Shown here piece by piece: positions 27,165 to 34,890 of a stretch of 64,000 bases of DNA. This stretch comes from Qipengyuania sp. ABI-127-1 (lineage in GTDB: Bacteria > Pseudomonadota > Alphaproteobacteria > Sphingomonadales > Sphingomonadaceae). Below the pieces are notes generated by a model that worked only from the letters and a program-made list of their open reading frames with translations, was not told the DNA's origin and did not search any database. The stretch covers positions 372,001-436,000 of the forward strand of contig JALJCR010000001.1 in the NCBI GenBank assembly GCA_022953095.1, written 5' to 3'. Within the stretch, counting starts at the first letter, position 1, and every line of letters starts with the position of its first letter. A program made the translations under genes and the position numbers.

Positions 27165-28397
27165 TTAGTCCTCAACCGGTAACTCGATCGAGACCCGCAG
27201 CCCATCCTTCGTGAATTTCCGTTCGAGAGTGCCGCCGAACTGCCGCGCGGCACTGGTCATCAGCAGGCTGCCGAATCCCTTGTGTTCGGGAACCTTTTCG
27301 ATATCCGCCCCACTTTCGCGCCATTCGAGAGCCACCCTTCCGTCCTTTTCCGTCCAGGTCACATGCACCGTGCCTTCGGATTGCCAGGCGCCGTACTTCA
27401 CCGCATTGGTCGTCAGCTCATGGAGGACGAGACCGAGCGGGGTCACCCGCTTGGCCGGCAGCATGATTTCCGGGCCATCGATTTCGGCAGTGTGCTTGCG
27501 CGAGCGATACGGAGCGAGCGAGGTTTCCACCAGCGCACGGAGCGAAGCAACGGGCCGTTCCAATTCGCCCTGGCTCACTTCATGCGCGGTGAGCAGGGCG
27601 CGGATTCTCTGGGCGATGCTCTCGGTGACTTCCTTGGCTTCGGGTTTGTCCCGCGCGCTCATCTGCACGATCGCGAGGATCACCGCGAAAAGATTCTTGA
27701 CCCGGTGGTTGAGCTCGCGGGCAAGCAGGTCGGCGCGGTCCCGCGCTTCGCTGACGACCGCCGCCTGTGCCGCTTCGGCTTCCGCCCTGGCTGCGCGGCC
27801 GACCAGCCGGGCGCCCGCGATCATCGCCAAGATCAACAAGACCAGCAGGGCACCCAGCAGTGGCAGCAAACGCGCCTCGGTCCGCGCCGCCTGAGTGTTG
27901 CGATCGGCCAATATCGCATTCTCAATCTGCTCCATCTCTGCGATCGCGCGACTGAGCCGTTCCATGGTCTCCACACCCTCGTCGGTAAGCACCGCGCGGC
28001 GCGCATCGAGCAACCGCCCGTTCTCGAGCAGCTCTACGCTGGCTGCCATCTCGTCGAACTTGGCACGGGCAAGGGCGTCGATCTGGTCGATCAGCTCGGT
28101 CTGGCGCGGAGTCGCTTCGTCTCCGATCAGTGTCCGGATGCGATCAAGAGCTGGATCGATCTGTTCACGCCCGATCTGGTATGGCGAGAGATAGCGCCGG
28201 TCGAGAGTGATGAGATAGCCGCGCTGCCCTGTCTCGCCGTTCAAAGCCGCATGACCGATCAGGCGCAGCTCCTCCAAGATCTCGGTGGTTTTCGCAACCT
28301 GTTCGCGCTGGGCGCGCTCGGCTTCCACGGTTTGATAGACGAGCAGGAGCGTCGCGAACATGGCCGCCGCGATCACGCTCAGCAGGGCCACATTCAT
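27165..28397 (-). CDS. CHASE3-domain sensor histidine kinase (HWE/HisKA_2 type)
   Basis: 410 residues from ATG 28397. TM1 spans about residues 4-20, then an extracytoplasmic helical CHASE3-like domain with the family pattern GETGQRGYLIT (54-64), TM2 at about 177-196, the phospho-acceptor His231 in ELNHRVKNLFAVI, and an HWE/HisKA_2 ATPase with LHELTTNAVKYGA and GFGSLLM. No receiver domain or partner regulator is adjacent, so it is an orphan kinase, possibly feeding the general stress (PhyR) or blue-light type pathways (inference). There is no Shine-Dalgarno before this ATG. A CTG at 28445-28443 overlapping the polA stop has GGGGAG 7 nt upstream and would add 16 residues, including EIEDFVARTRNPRW. 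Confidence 0.88.
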   Translation of the reverse strand: MNVALLSVIAAAMFATLLLVYQTVEAERAQREQVAKTTEILEELRLIGHAALNGETGQRGYLITLDRRYLSPYQIGREQIDPALDRIRTLIGDEATPRQTELIDQIDALARAKFDEMAASVELLENGRLLDARRAVLTDEGVETMERLSRAIAEMEQIENAILADRNTQAARTEARLLPLLGALLVLLILAMIAGARLVGRAARAEAEAAQAAVVSEARDRADLLARELNHRVKNLFAVILAIVQMSARDKPEAKEVTESIAQRIRALLTAHEVSQGELERPVASLRALVETSLAPYRSRKHTAEIDGPEIMLPAKRVTPLGLVLHELTTNAVKYGAWQSEGTVHVTWTEKDGRVALEWRESGADIEKVPEHKGFGSLLMTSAARQFGGTLERKFTKDGLRVSIELPVED

Positions 28398-28441
28398 CCA
28401 GCGTGGATTGCGCGTGCGCGCGACGAAGTCCTCGATCTCGT

Positions 28442-31276
28442 TCAGTGTGCTGCTCCCCAGCTAGAACCCGTACCGATGTCGATGCCCAGCGGTATGTCAA
28501 GCTGCACGGCAGGTTGTGCCGCACCGGCCATGACGCTTTCGATGACCTGGGATGCGGCTTCGATATCGCCTTCGGGCAGTTCGAAGACGAGTTCGTCGTG
28601 CACTTGCAGCAACATGCGCACATGGCCGAGGCCCGCCTTCTCGAGTGCGGGCATCATGCGGACCATGGCGCGCTTGATGATGTCGGCGCTGGTGCCCTGG
28701 ATGGGGGCGTTGATCGCGGCGCGCTCGCTGCCCTGGCGCTCGGCCTGATTTTTAGAGCCGATCCGCGGGAACCAGGTCTTGCGCCCAAACAGTGTTTCCG
28801 AATAGCCGCGCTCGCGCACCTGTTCGAGCGTGCGCACGATGTATTTCTGGATGCCGGGAAAGCGCCTGAAATAGGTGTCGATCATCGCCTGCGCCTCATC
28901 GGGTTGGACGCCGAGCCGACCGGCCAGCCCCCAGCGGCTGATGCCATAGAGGATCGCGAAGTTAATCGTCTTGGCGCGGGCACGGGTATCGCGATTGACT
29001 TCGCCGAACATTTCGGTGGCGGTGCGCGCATGGATGTCCTCGCCATTGGCGAAGGCATCCTTCAGGGTAGGGACATCGGCCATGTGCGCCGCCAGCCGCA
29101 ATTCGATCTGCGAATAGTCGGCGGCGAGCAGGACATGGCCTTCCTCTGCGACGAAGGCTTCGCGTATCTGGCGGCCGATCGCAGTGCGGATCGGGATGTT
29201 CTGCAGGTTCGGATCGGTCGAGGACAGCCGCCCGGTTTGCGCGCCGACCAGGCTGTAGCTGGTGTGGACGCGCCCGGTTTCCGGGTTGATCGCAGCCTGC
29301 AACGCATCGGTATACGTGCTCTTGAGCTTGGCGAGCTGGCGCCATTCGAGCACCTTGTTCGCAATCTCCGCGCCTTCGCCGGACAGCCGCTCGAGCACGC
29401 TCTGATCGGTCGAATACTGACCGCTCTTCCCTTTCTTTCCGCCCTTGTAGCCGAGCGTGTCGAACAGGACTTCACCCAACTGTTTCGGGCTGCCGACCGT
29501 GAACTCGGTGCCGGCTAGCTCGTATATTTCCTTCTCCAGCCGCGCGATCTCGCCGGCGAACTCCTCCGACAGCTTGGCCAGCCGGACGCGGTCGACCTTG
29601 ACGCCGTGACGCTCCATCTGCGCAACCACGGGGACCAGCGGGCGGTCGACGCGCTGGTAGATTCTCGTCCCGCCCTCGGTCGCCAGCCTCGGTTTGAGAT
29701 GGCGATAAAGCCGCCAGGTTACGTCGGCATCCTCGGCGGCATATTCGGTCGCCTTGTCGAGCGGGACCTCGCCGAACGGTATCGCTTTCTTGCCGGTCCC
29801 GCACACTTCCTTGAAGCTGAGGCATGTGTGGCCGAGGTGGCGGTCGGCCAGTTCGTCCATCCCGTGGCCGCCGCCGATCCCGTCGAGTTGACGGCCCGCA
29901 TCGAGATCGAAACTGATAATCATCGTATCGTCGATCGGCGCGACCTCGATACCATTGCGGGCGAGGACGTTGAGGTCGTACTTGCCGTTGTGGAAGACCT
30001 TGAGCACGGCGTCGCTGGTCAAGAGCGGCTTCAAGGCTTCGAGCGCGGCGGCCTTGTCGATCTGTTCCGGCCTTTCCGCGAACATATCGCTGCCGCCATG
30101 GCCAAGCGGGATGTAGCACGCATCGTTGGCCCCCAGCGCGAGGCTGATCCCGACAAGATCGGCGCGGATCGCATCGAGGCTGCTGGTCTCGGTGTCGACC
30201 GCCACCACGCGCGCCATATGGGCGCGCTCGATCCACTCTCCCAGCCGTTCCATGGTCTGGACGCATTCATAGGCCGAGCGGTCGATCGCGGGATAGTCGG
30301 GCAGTGGCTGACGGTTGCCCTCGGTGCTGGCGGGCGCACCCTTGGTATCGTGTTTGGCCGGATTGAGATCGGTTGCGCGAGAGGGGCTGCCAGTGCCTGC
30401 ATCGAGCCGTTTCAGGAGACTGGTGAAGCCGTGCTTGGAGAGGAATGCGGCGAGCGGTTCGCTCGGCACGCCGTCGAGCTTCATGTCGTCGAGGGCGATG
30501 GGGAGGTCGCAATCTTCTTTCAGTGTCACCAACACACGGCTGAGCTCGGCGTCGGCGCGGTGTTCGATCAGGCGCTCCTTGAGCTTCGACTTCTTCATCC
30601 CCTCGGCCGCGTCCAGCGCCGCGGTCAAATCGCCATGTTCGGCGATGAGCTTGCTCGCGGTCTTGGGACCTACGCCGAAGATGCCGGGGATGTTGTCGAC
30701 CGAATCGCCCATCAGCGCGAGCACGTCGCCGACCTTTTCGGGCACCACCCCGAACTTGTCCTCTACCTCTTCGATATAGATGCGCGCATTCTTCATCGTA
30801 TCGAGCATGTCGATGCGCGCGCCGTCCTTTTCGCCCACAAGCTGCATCAGGTCCTTGTCGCTGGAAACGATCGTGACGTTCCAGCCCTGTTCCTGCGCCG
30901 CGCGGGCATAGGTGGCGATCATGTCATCCGCCTCGACATCGGGTTCTTCCACCAATGGGAGGCTGAAGGCCCGCGTCGCATCGCGGATCAGGGGGAATTG
31001 CGGAACCAGATCCTCCGGCGGATCGGGCCGGTTGGCCTTGTATTGATCGTAAATCTCGTTGCGGAAGCTCTGGCTCGACTTGTCCAGCACGACCGCGAGA
31101 TGGGTCGGACCATCGGCCTTGTCCAGATCGTCCGCCAGCTTCCACAACATAGTGGTATAACCATAGACCGCGCCCACGGGAGTGCCCTCGGGATCGGTCA
31201 GGGGGGGGAGCCGGTGATAAGCACGGAAGATATAGGCCGAACCGTCGACGAGGTAGAGATGTGGTTTTTCACCCAT
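28442..31276 (-). CDS. polA: DNA polymerase I
   Basis: 944 residues from ATG 31276. Domain order: 5'-nuclease (1-290, LYLVDGSAYIFRAYHRLP, VEADDMIATYA, GDSVDNIPGIFGVGPKTAS), 3'-5' exonuclease with an intact acidic motif VVAVDTETSSLDAIRADLVG, and the polymerase with motif A LAADYSQIELRLAAHM, the O-helix region RARAKTINFAILYGIS, and motif C QVHDELVFELP. All three activities therefore look intact. Replaces RNA primers and fills repair gaps. A start 19 codons further upstream is possible but less likely. The stop overlaps the candidate CTG start of the histidine kinase gene, suggesting co-transcription. Confidence 0.97.
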   Translation of the reverse strand: MGEKPHLYLVDGSAYIFRAYHRLPPLTDPEGTPVGAVYGYTTMLWKLADDLDKADGPTHLAVVLDKSSQSFRNEIYDQYKANRPDPPEDLVPQFPLIRDATRAFSLPLVEEPDVEADDMIATYARAAQEQGWNVTIVSSDKDLMQLVGEKDGARIDMLDTMKNARIYIEEVEDKFGVVPEKVGDVLALMGDSVDNIPGIFGVGPKTASKLIAEHGDLTAALDAAEGMKKSKLKERLIEHRADAELSRVLVTLKEDCDLPIALDDMKLDGVPSEPLAAFLSKHGFTSLLKRLDAGTGSPSRATDLNPAKHDTKGAPASTEGNRQPLPDYPAIDRSAYECVQTMERLGEWIERAHMARVVAVDTETSSLDAIRADLVGISLALGANDACYIPLGHGGSDMFAERPEQIDKAAALEALKPLLTSDAVLKVFHNGKYDLNVLARNGIEVAPIDDTMIISFDLDAGRQLDGIGGGHGMDELADRHLGHTCLSFKEVCGTGKKAIPFGEVPLDKATEYAAEDADVTWRLYRHLKPRLATEGGTRIYQRVDRPLVPVVAQMERHGVKVDRVRLAKLSEEFAGEIARLEKEIYELAGTEFTVGSPKQLGEVLFDTLGYKGGKKGKSGQYSTDQSVLERLSGEGAEIANKVLEWRQLAKLKSTYTDALQAAINPETGRVHTSYSLVGAQTGRLSSTDPNLQNIPIRTAIGRQIREAFVAEEGHVLLAADYSQIELRLAAHMADVPTLKDAFANGEDIHARTATEMFGEVNRDTRARAKTINFAILYGISRWGLAGRLGVQPDEAQAMIDTYFRRFPGIQKYIVRTLEQVRERGYSETLFGRKTWFPRIGSKNQAERQGSERAAINAPIQGTSADIIKRAMVRMMPALEKAGLGHVRMLLQVHDELVFELPEGDIEAASQVIESVMAGAAQPAVQLDIPLGIDIGTGSSWGAAH

Positions 31277-31364
31277 GGTCAGGCGGCTTAGCAATGGCTT
31301 GCCCCCTTGGGGAGCGCGATTTTTCCTCAGCACGGCAATCGACGGATTCCCGCCGTTCCAGCGG

Positions 31365-31451
31365 AATTGGGGCCAAAATGTGGCAGCTTTTGGTGAATCT
31401 GCTTGCTAGGCCCCAATTTGGCCATTATTTAGACACTGTGAGGCCCCAATT
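31365..31451 (+). promoter_or_regulatory. Promoter with three GGCCCCAATT boxes
   Basis: The 10-bp box GGCCCCAATT occurs at 31409-31418 and 31442-31451, and inverted at 31365-31374. A good promoter, TTGCTA (31403-31408), 17 bp, TATTTA (31426-31431), is placed so that one box fills the spacer and one sits just after the expected start site. This is the classic layout of a repressor-controlled promoter and faces the acidic lipoprotein gene. The regulator is unknown. Confidence 0.6.
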
Positions 31452-31523
31452 CGGGACTCGCGTGGAGAGAGGGCCTTCGGCCTTCGAACCACCTCAAAAC
31501 TCGCTGTTCAAGGATTTAGAACT

Positions 31524-31775
31524 ATGCGCAAGATCGCTCTTTTCGCTGCTGCTTCGGCTGCTGCCCTGACTCTCGCTGCTTGCTCGGAAGCTACCGAAGA
31601 TGCTGCCGAAGCAACCGCCGATTCGGCTGCTGCTGACGCCGAAGCCAACATGGAAGCCGCTGGCGACGCCATGGAAGCCGGTGCTGAAGACGTTGCTGCC
31701 GAAGCCGACGAAGCTGCTGCTGAAGTCGAAGCTGAAGTCGAAGGCGAAACCGAAGCCGAAGCTGCTGCCGACTAA
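31524..31775 (+). CDS. Small acidic Ala/Glu-rich lipoprotein
   Basis: 83 residues. The signal peptide MRKIALFAAASAAALTLAAC ends in the lipobox LAAC, so the mature 64-residue protein starts at a lipidated Cys. The mature part consists almost only of Ala, Glu and Asp in an alternating pattern (repeats like AEAEVE, DAAEAT) and should be highly negative, with helical or coiled-coil tendency. No known domain. Codons are strongly repetitive (GCT/GCC and GAA), and the ORF is flanked by a distinctive promoter and a strong terminator, so I regard it as a real, independently transcribed and perhaps abundant protein. Function unknown. Confidence 0.8.
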   Translation: MRKIALFAAASAAALTLAACSEATEDAAEATADSAAADAEANMEAAGDAMEAGAEDVAAEADEAAAEVEAEVEGETEAEAAAD

Positions 31776-31810
31776 TCGCGCACGCTTCGCGAACGGTCAG
31801 CGTTCACGAA

Positions 31811-31848
31811 AAGAAAGGGCGGTGCCTTCCGGCGCCGCCCTTTTTCTT
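31811..31848. terminator. Bidirectional terminator
   Basis: GGGCGGTGCC / GGCGCCGCCC (one G-U pair) with loop TTCC, flanked by AAAGAAA on the left and TTTTTCTTT on the right. It can stop both the lipoprotein transcript and, on the minus strand, the beta-lactamase-like gene ending at 31866. Confidence 0.85.
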
Positions 31849-31865
31849 TGCCGAGTTACCGGACC

Positions 31866-32882
31866 TTACCTTCCGCCATATTCGGCCGAAGCCCAGTTGC
31901 GCCCATCGTTCGCGCTGCGCCCGAAGCCATGGTAAAGCGCCTGCGTGATGCTGGAAATCCGGGCATCGCGATTGGCCCGTGCTTCGAGCTTGCGGCTGCG
32001 GCTGCCATTTTCGATCGCCATGGAGGGGCTCTGCCCGGTAACGTAGATCGCGGCCGCGATTGCGCGCCCATCGGGCGTGTGGAAGATTCCGATATCGCTC
32101 GCCGTGCGGCTGAGCGTACCCGTCTTGTGGGCGAGATTGGCGCTGACGGGGAGCGCCGAGCGCATACGCCGTTTTCCGGTGGTCGTTTCTTCCATGGCGT
32201 CTAGCAAAAACCGGCGTGAATGATCGCTGAGCCACTTGCCCTGATAAATTCCGGCCAGCAGCTGCCCCATGGCGCGCGGCGTGGCGCTGTCCTTCGCGTC
32301 GACGCTCCAGGCCGGGTCGATCCGGCCATCTTCGCGGATCAGCGTGCGGATATCGCGGCTCAGCTCGAACCCTTCGATTCCGGCATTCCGGATCCACTTG
32401 TTGACCGCACGAGGGCCACCGACCGCCGCCAACAGGGCATCGGTGCAGTCGTTGCAGCTCTTGGAGATCATCAAGCTAAGATGTTTGTAGGCGGGCAAAT
32501 AGGCGCCGCCGGGACGCGGCAGTCGAAACTCGCTCGTCAGACTCCAACGTCCTTCGTCCACTCCGGCAAGATAGGCGGCCGCTATGGCGACCTTGCTGGT
32601 GCTGGCCATCGGAAAGCGCTGATCGGCAAGCACACCGACCTCATGGCCCGTCGCCAAATCGACCGCATAGACGCCGATGCGGCCATTCGAGCCGTCCGCG
32701 AGCATGGCGATTTCGCGTTCGAGCGGAGTTTCGTACAGGGCCTCGAGCGTTTGCGGCGCCCGGACCTGGGTCCCCAAGGCATTGTCGAACTGGGCCTCGA
32801 ACCCGCCATTCTGCGCCAGCGCCGGGGCAGACAAAGCCATCGCCCCGATCGCCAGCAGTCGTCCAAAAATTCGTCTAGGCAT
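31866..32882 (-). CDS. Class A beta-lactamase-like serine hydrolase
   Basis: 338 residues from ATG 32882 with an N-terminal signal peptide (about 1-23, ...SAPALA-QNG), so periplasmic. Class A motifs: SxxK is present as S94-T-S-K97 and KTG as K252-T-G254. The SDN loop reads S142-C143-N144 (SKSCNDCTD), and no EPxLN omega-loop Glu (Glu166) is evident where expected (SRDIRTLI). The fold family is clear (Beta-lactamase2, PF13354-like), but the altered residues make ordinary penicillin hydrolysis uncertain; a DD-peptidase-like or other ester/amide hydrolase role is possible. A GTG at 32897 is an alternative start but has its Shine-Dalgarno directly abutting it. Confidence 0.85.
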   Translation of the reverse strand: MPRRIFGRLLAIGAMALSAPALAQNGGFEAQFDNALGTQVRAPQTLEALYETPLEREIAMLADGSNGRIGVYAVDLATGHEVGVLADQRFPMASTSKVAIAAAYLAGVDEGRWSLTSEFRLPRPGGAYLPAYKHLSLMISKSCNDCTDALLAAVGGPRAVNKWIRNAGIEGFELSRDIRTLIREDGRIDPAWSVDAKDSATPRAMGQLLAGIYQGKWLSDHSRRFLLDAMEETTTGKRRMRSALPVSANLAHKTGTLSRTASDIGIFHTPDGRAIAAAIYVTGQSPSMAIENGSRSRKLEARANRDARISSITQALYHGFGRSANDGRNWASAEYGGR

Positions 32883-33019
32883 GCCGACCCTGTACACCCT
32901 CCGTGGTTAGGCGAAGCTTAATGCCCACCTAATGTGTCTACACAAGGGCGACGCGACGAAAAGTGTTGCGGGCGCGACAGGTTAGCCTGCCGACTTGTTA
33001 CAATCGTTCGTCCGATGTC

Positions 33020-33427
33020 TCAGGCCTTGGCGATGACTTCTTCAATGCGCTCGGTCGGTTCGCCGGTAACCGTCTTGTCGATCTCGCCGACCAGGCGCTT
33101 CTCGAGTTCGGAATGATAATGCCTGCGCATTTCGCCCAGCGTCTTGGGATCGGCAATGACCAGAACGTCGGTAATCTCACCTGCTATCGACTTGGCATTC
33201 AGCCATTCCGCTGCCGCCGCACCATGGGCTAGTTCATCCAGATCCGTCCGCCCGAGCCGCTGCCCCACGGCATCCTGATGCTTTACCCCGGCGCTGAAAT
33301 TGGTTGCCGACAGGTCGGGCTTCTCCGCACCGCTCAGCTTGGGTTCGAAAGGCTTGCCGCTGTTGCGCATCACAGTGAAGTTCTGACCGTCGACGATGGC
33401 GACATGGGCGTTGGCGGGAAGGCGCAT
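33020..33427 (-). CDS. Host attachment family protein
   Basis: 135 residues from ATG 33427, with AGGAG 8 nt upstream. The sequence MRLPANAHVAIVDGQNFTVMRN and the C-terminal half (VIADPKTLGEMRRHYHSELEKRL) match the family originally named for attachment of Agrobacterium to plant cells (PF10116), which is related to the baeRF/eRF1-like fold. No secretion signal is seen, so a cytoplasmic, possibly RNA- or ribosome-related role is more likely than direct adhesion (inference). It is divergent from the phosphotransferase gene. Confidence 0.87.
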   Translation of the reverse strand: MRLPANAHVAIVDGQNFTVMRNSGKPFEPKLSGAEKPDLSATNFSAGVKHQDAVGQRLGRTDLDELAHGAAAAEWLNAKSIAGEITDVLVIADPKTLGEMRRHYHSELEKRLVGEIDKTVTGEPTERIEEVIAKA

Positions 33428-33518
33428 AAAGGTTTCTCCTGATAGATAGGTTTGTTCGAATAACGACCCACCCCCGCAAGAGGTCCGGGCTTGAGCGACA
33501 GAGCGTTTCGCTTCACAC

Positions 33519-34886
33519 ATGAACCGCATGGGAGAGACGGAAAGCGCAAGCGCGCTCGCAAAAGGACTGGCCAGGGCGCTTGAGCGCGTCGGAATAGGGC
33601 CGCCGGAGGGCCTGACGAGGCTGACCGGTGGAGCCACCATGGAAAGCTGGCGGTTTTCGAGCGCAGGGAGGGTTTTTGTTCTGCGCCGTGCGCCGTCCGC
33701 AGCAATGATGGAAGGGCGGGCGATCGGGCACGATGTCGAAGCCGCCGTCATCCGCGCCGTTCATCAGCGCGGGGTGCGCGCTCCGGGAATCGTGGTCGAA
33801 CTGGAGGACGCTGACGGTCTGGGGACCGGCTTTGTCATGGGTGCGCTCTCCGGAACGGCGGATCCTCGCGCTATTCTTGCTGCGAATGAGGGGGATGAGG
33901 TGGCGTTCGACCTGTGCGCCGACATCGCGATAGAGCTTGCCGAGATCCATAACACGCCGCTGGACAGCCTGCCTGATCTCCCTCGGCTAGAACCGTCCGA
34001 CGGTGTGGCAGGTCTGCGAGAGCAGTTCGAGGAGGCCGGGGCGGATCGGCCGATCGTCGCGCTGGCGCTGAGATGGCTGGAGGACAATCTTCTTCCGCCG
34101 ATCGACCCCGTGCTGGTCCACGGAGACTACCGGCTCGGCAATCTGATGGTGGAGGGGAGCACGCTGACCGGGGTGCTCGACTGGGAACTGGCGCATCTGG
34201 GCGACCACCATGAGGATCTCGCTTACGGTTGCATGACCGTATGGCGATTCTCGCGTCCAGACCGACCGGCTTATGGTCTCGGCACACTTGGCGATCAGTC
34301 GATCGAGTATGCGAGCCTTCACGGCCGCGAGGTCGATCCGGAGCGCTTTCGCTGGTGGCTGGTTTATCGCACGTGCTGGTGGGCGCTCGGTTGTTGGCGC
34401 ATGGGTGCGACATGGCGTGAAGGAGCCGATCGCACGCTCGAACGCGCGCTCATCTCGCGCCGAACCAGCGAGCAGGAACTCGACCTGTTGCTGTTGCTGG
34501 AGGAAGGGGCGCCCCGAGAAGAGCGCGAGCGCGATCTGCCGGATAGGGCGGCTACGTCCGAACCGAGGGGAGAGGCGAGTGCCGGGGAGTTGGCGGTCGC
34601 AATCTCGGAATGGCTTGCGACTGTGAAAGAGCGGATGGATGGTCATGATCGCTTCCAGCATGCGGTCGCCCGTAATGCGCTCGGCATAATCGCCCGTGAC
34701 TATGCTGTCCGGACAGAGGTGCGCGACGCGCAACTGGCTCGCGATCTGCTCGATGGCAAGGTTACACTGGCTCAGCCGGGGCTGCTCGCTGCGCTCAGGC
34801 GCAGCATACTCGACAAGCTGGCGGTCGACATGCCGAAATACCCTGCGCTGGCGATCGCGCGGAAGACATGGACGAAAGAGGAATAG
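33519..34886 (+). CDS. Phosphotransferase (APH family) fused to DUF6285-like domain
   Basis: 455 residues from ATG 33519 (ATG 33528 possible). Residues 1-340 form an aminoglycoside-phosphotransferase-type kinase: LTGGATMESWRF (nucleotide loop), FVLRR (Lys/Arg of the N-lobe), catalytic VLVHGDYRLGNLM and the metal Asp in GVLDWELAHLGD. Members of this subgroup act on hydroxyacyl-CoAs: LvaA of Pseudomonas putida phosphorylates 4-hydroxyvaleryl-CoA, and the kinase part of ACAD10/11 is related. The last ~110 residues (ELAVAISEWLATVKER ... LRRSILDKLAVDMPKYPAL) resemble DUF6285, normally a separate small gene beside such kinases. It is followed after 4 nt by an acyl-CoA dehydrogenase. Confidence 0.88.
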   Translation: MNRMGETESASALAKGLARALERVGIGPPEGLTRLTGGATMESWRFSSAGRVFVLRRAPSAAMMEGRAIGHDVEAAVIRAVHQRGVRAPGIVVELEDADGLGTGFVMGALSGTADPRAILAANEGDEVAFDLCADIAIELAEIHNTPLDSLPDLPRLEPSDGVAGLREQFEEAGADRPIVALALRWLEDNLLPPIDPVLVHGDYRLGNLMVEGSTLTGVLDWELAHLGDHHEDLAYGCMTVWRFSRPDRPAYGLGTLGDQSIEYASLHGREVDPERFRWWLVYRTCWWALGCWRMGATWREGADRTLERALISRRTSEQELDLLLLLEEGAPREERERDLPDRAATSEPRGEASAGELAVAISEWLATVKERMDGHDRFQHAVARNALGIIARDYAVRTEVRDAQLARDLLDGKVTLAQPGLLAALRRSILDKLAVDMPKYPALAIARKTWTKEE

Positions 34887-34890
34887 GCCG

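Noticed and set aside
29606..31291. A 561-codon open frame antisense to polA
   Set aside because: Shadow of polA; His/Asp/Val-rich composition typical of antisense frames.
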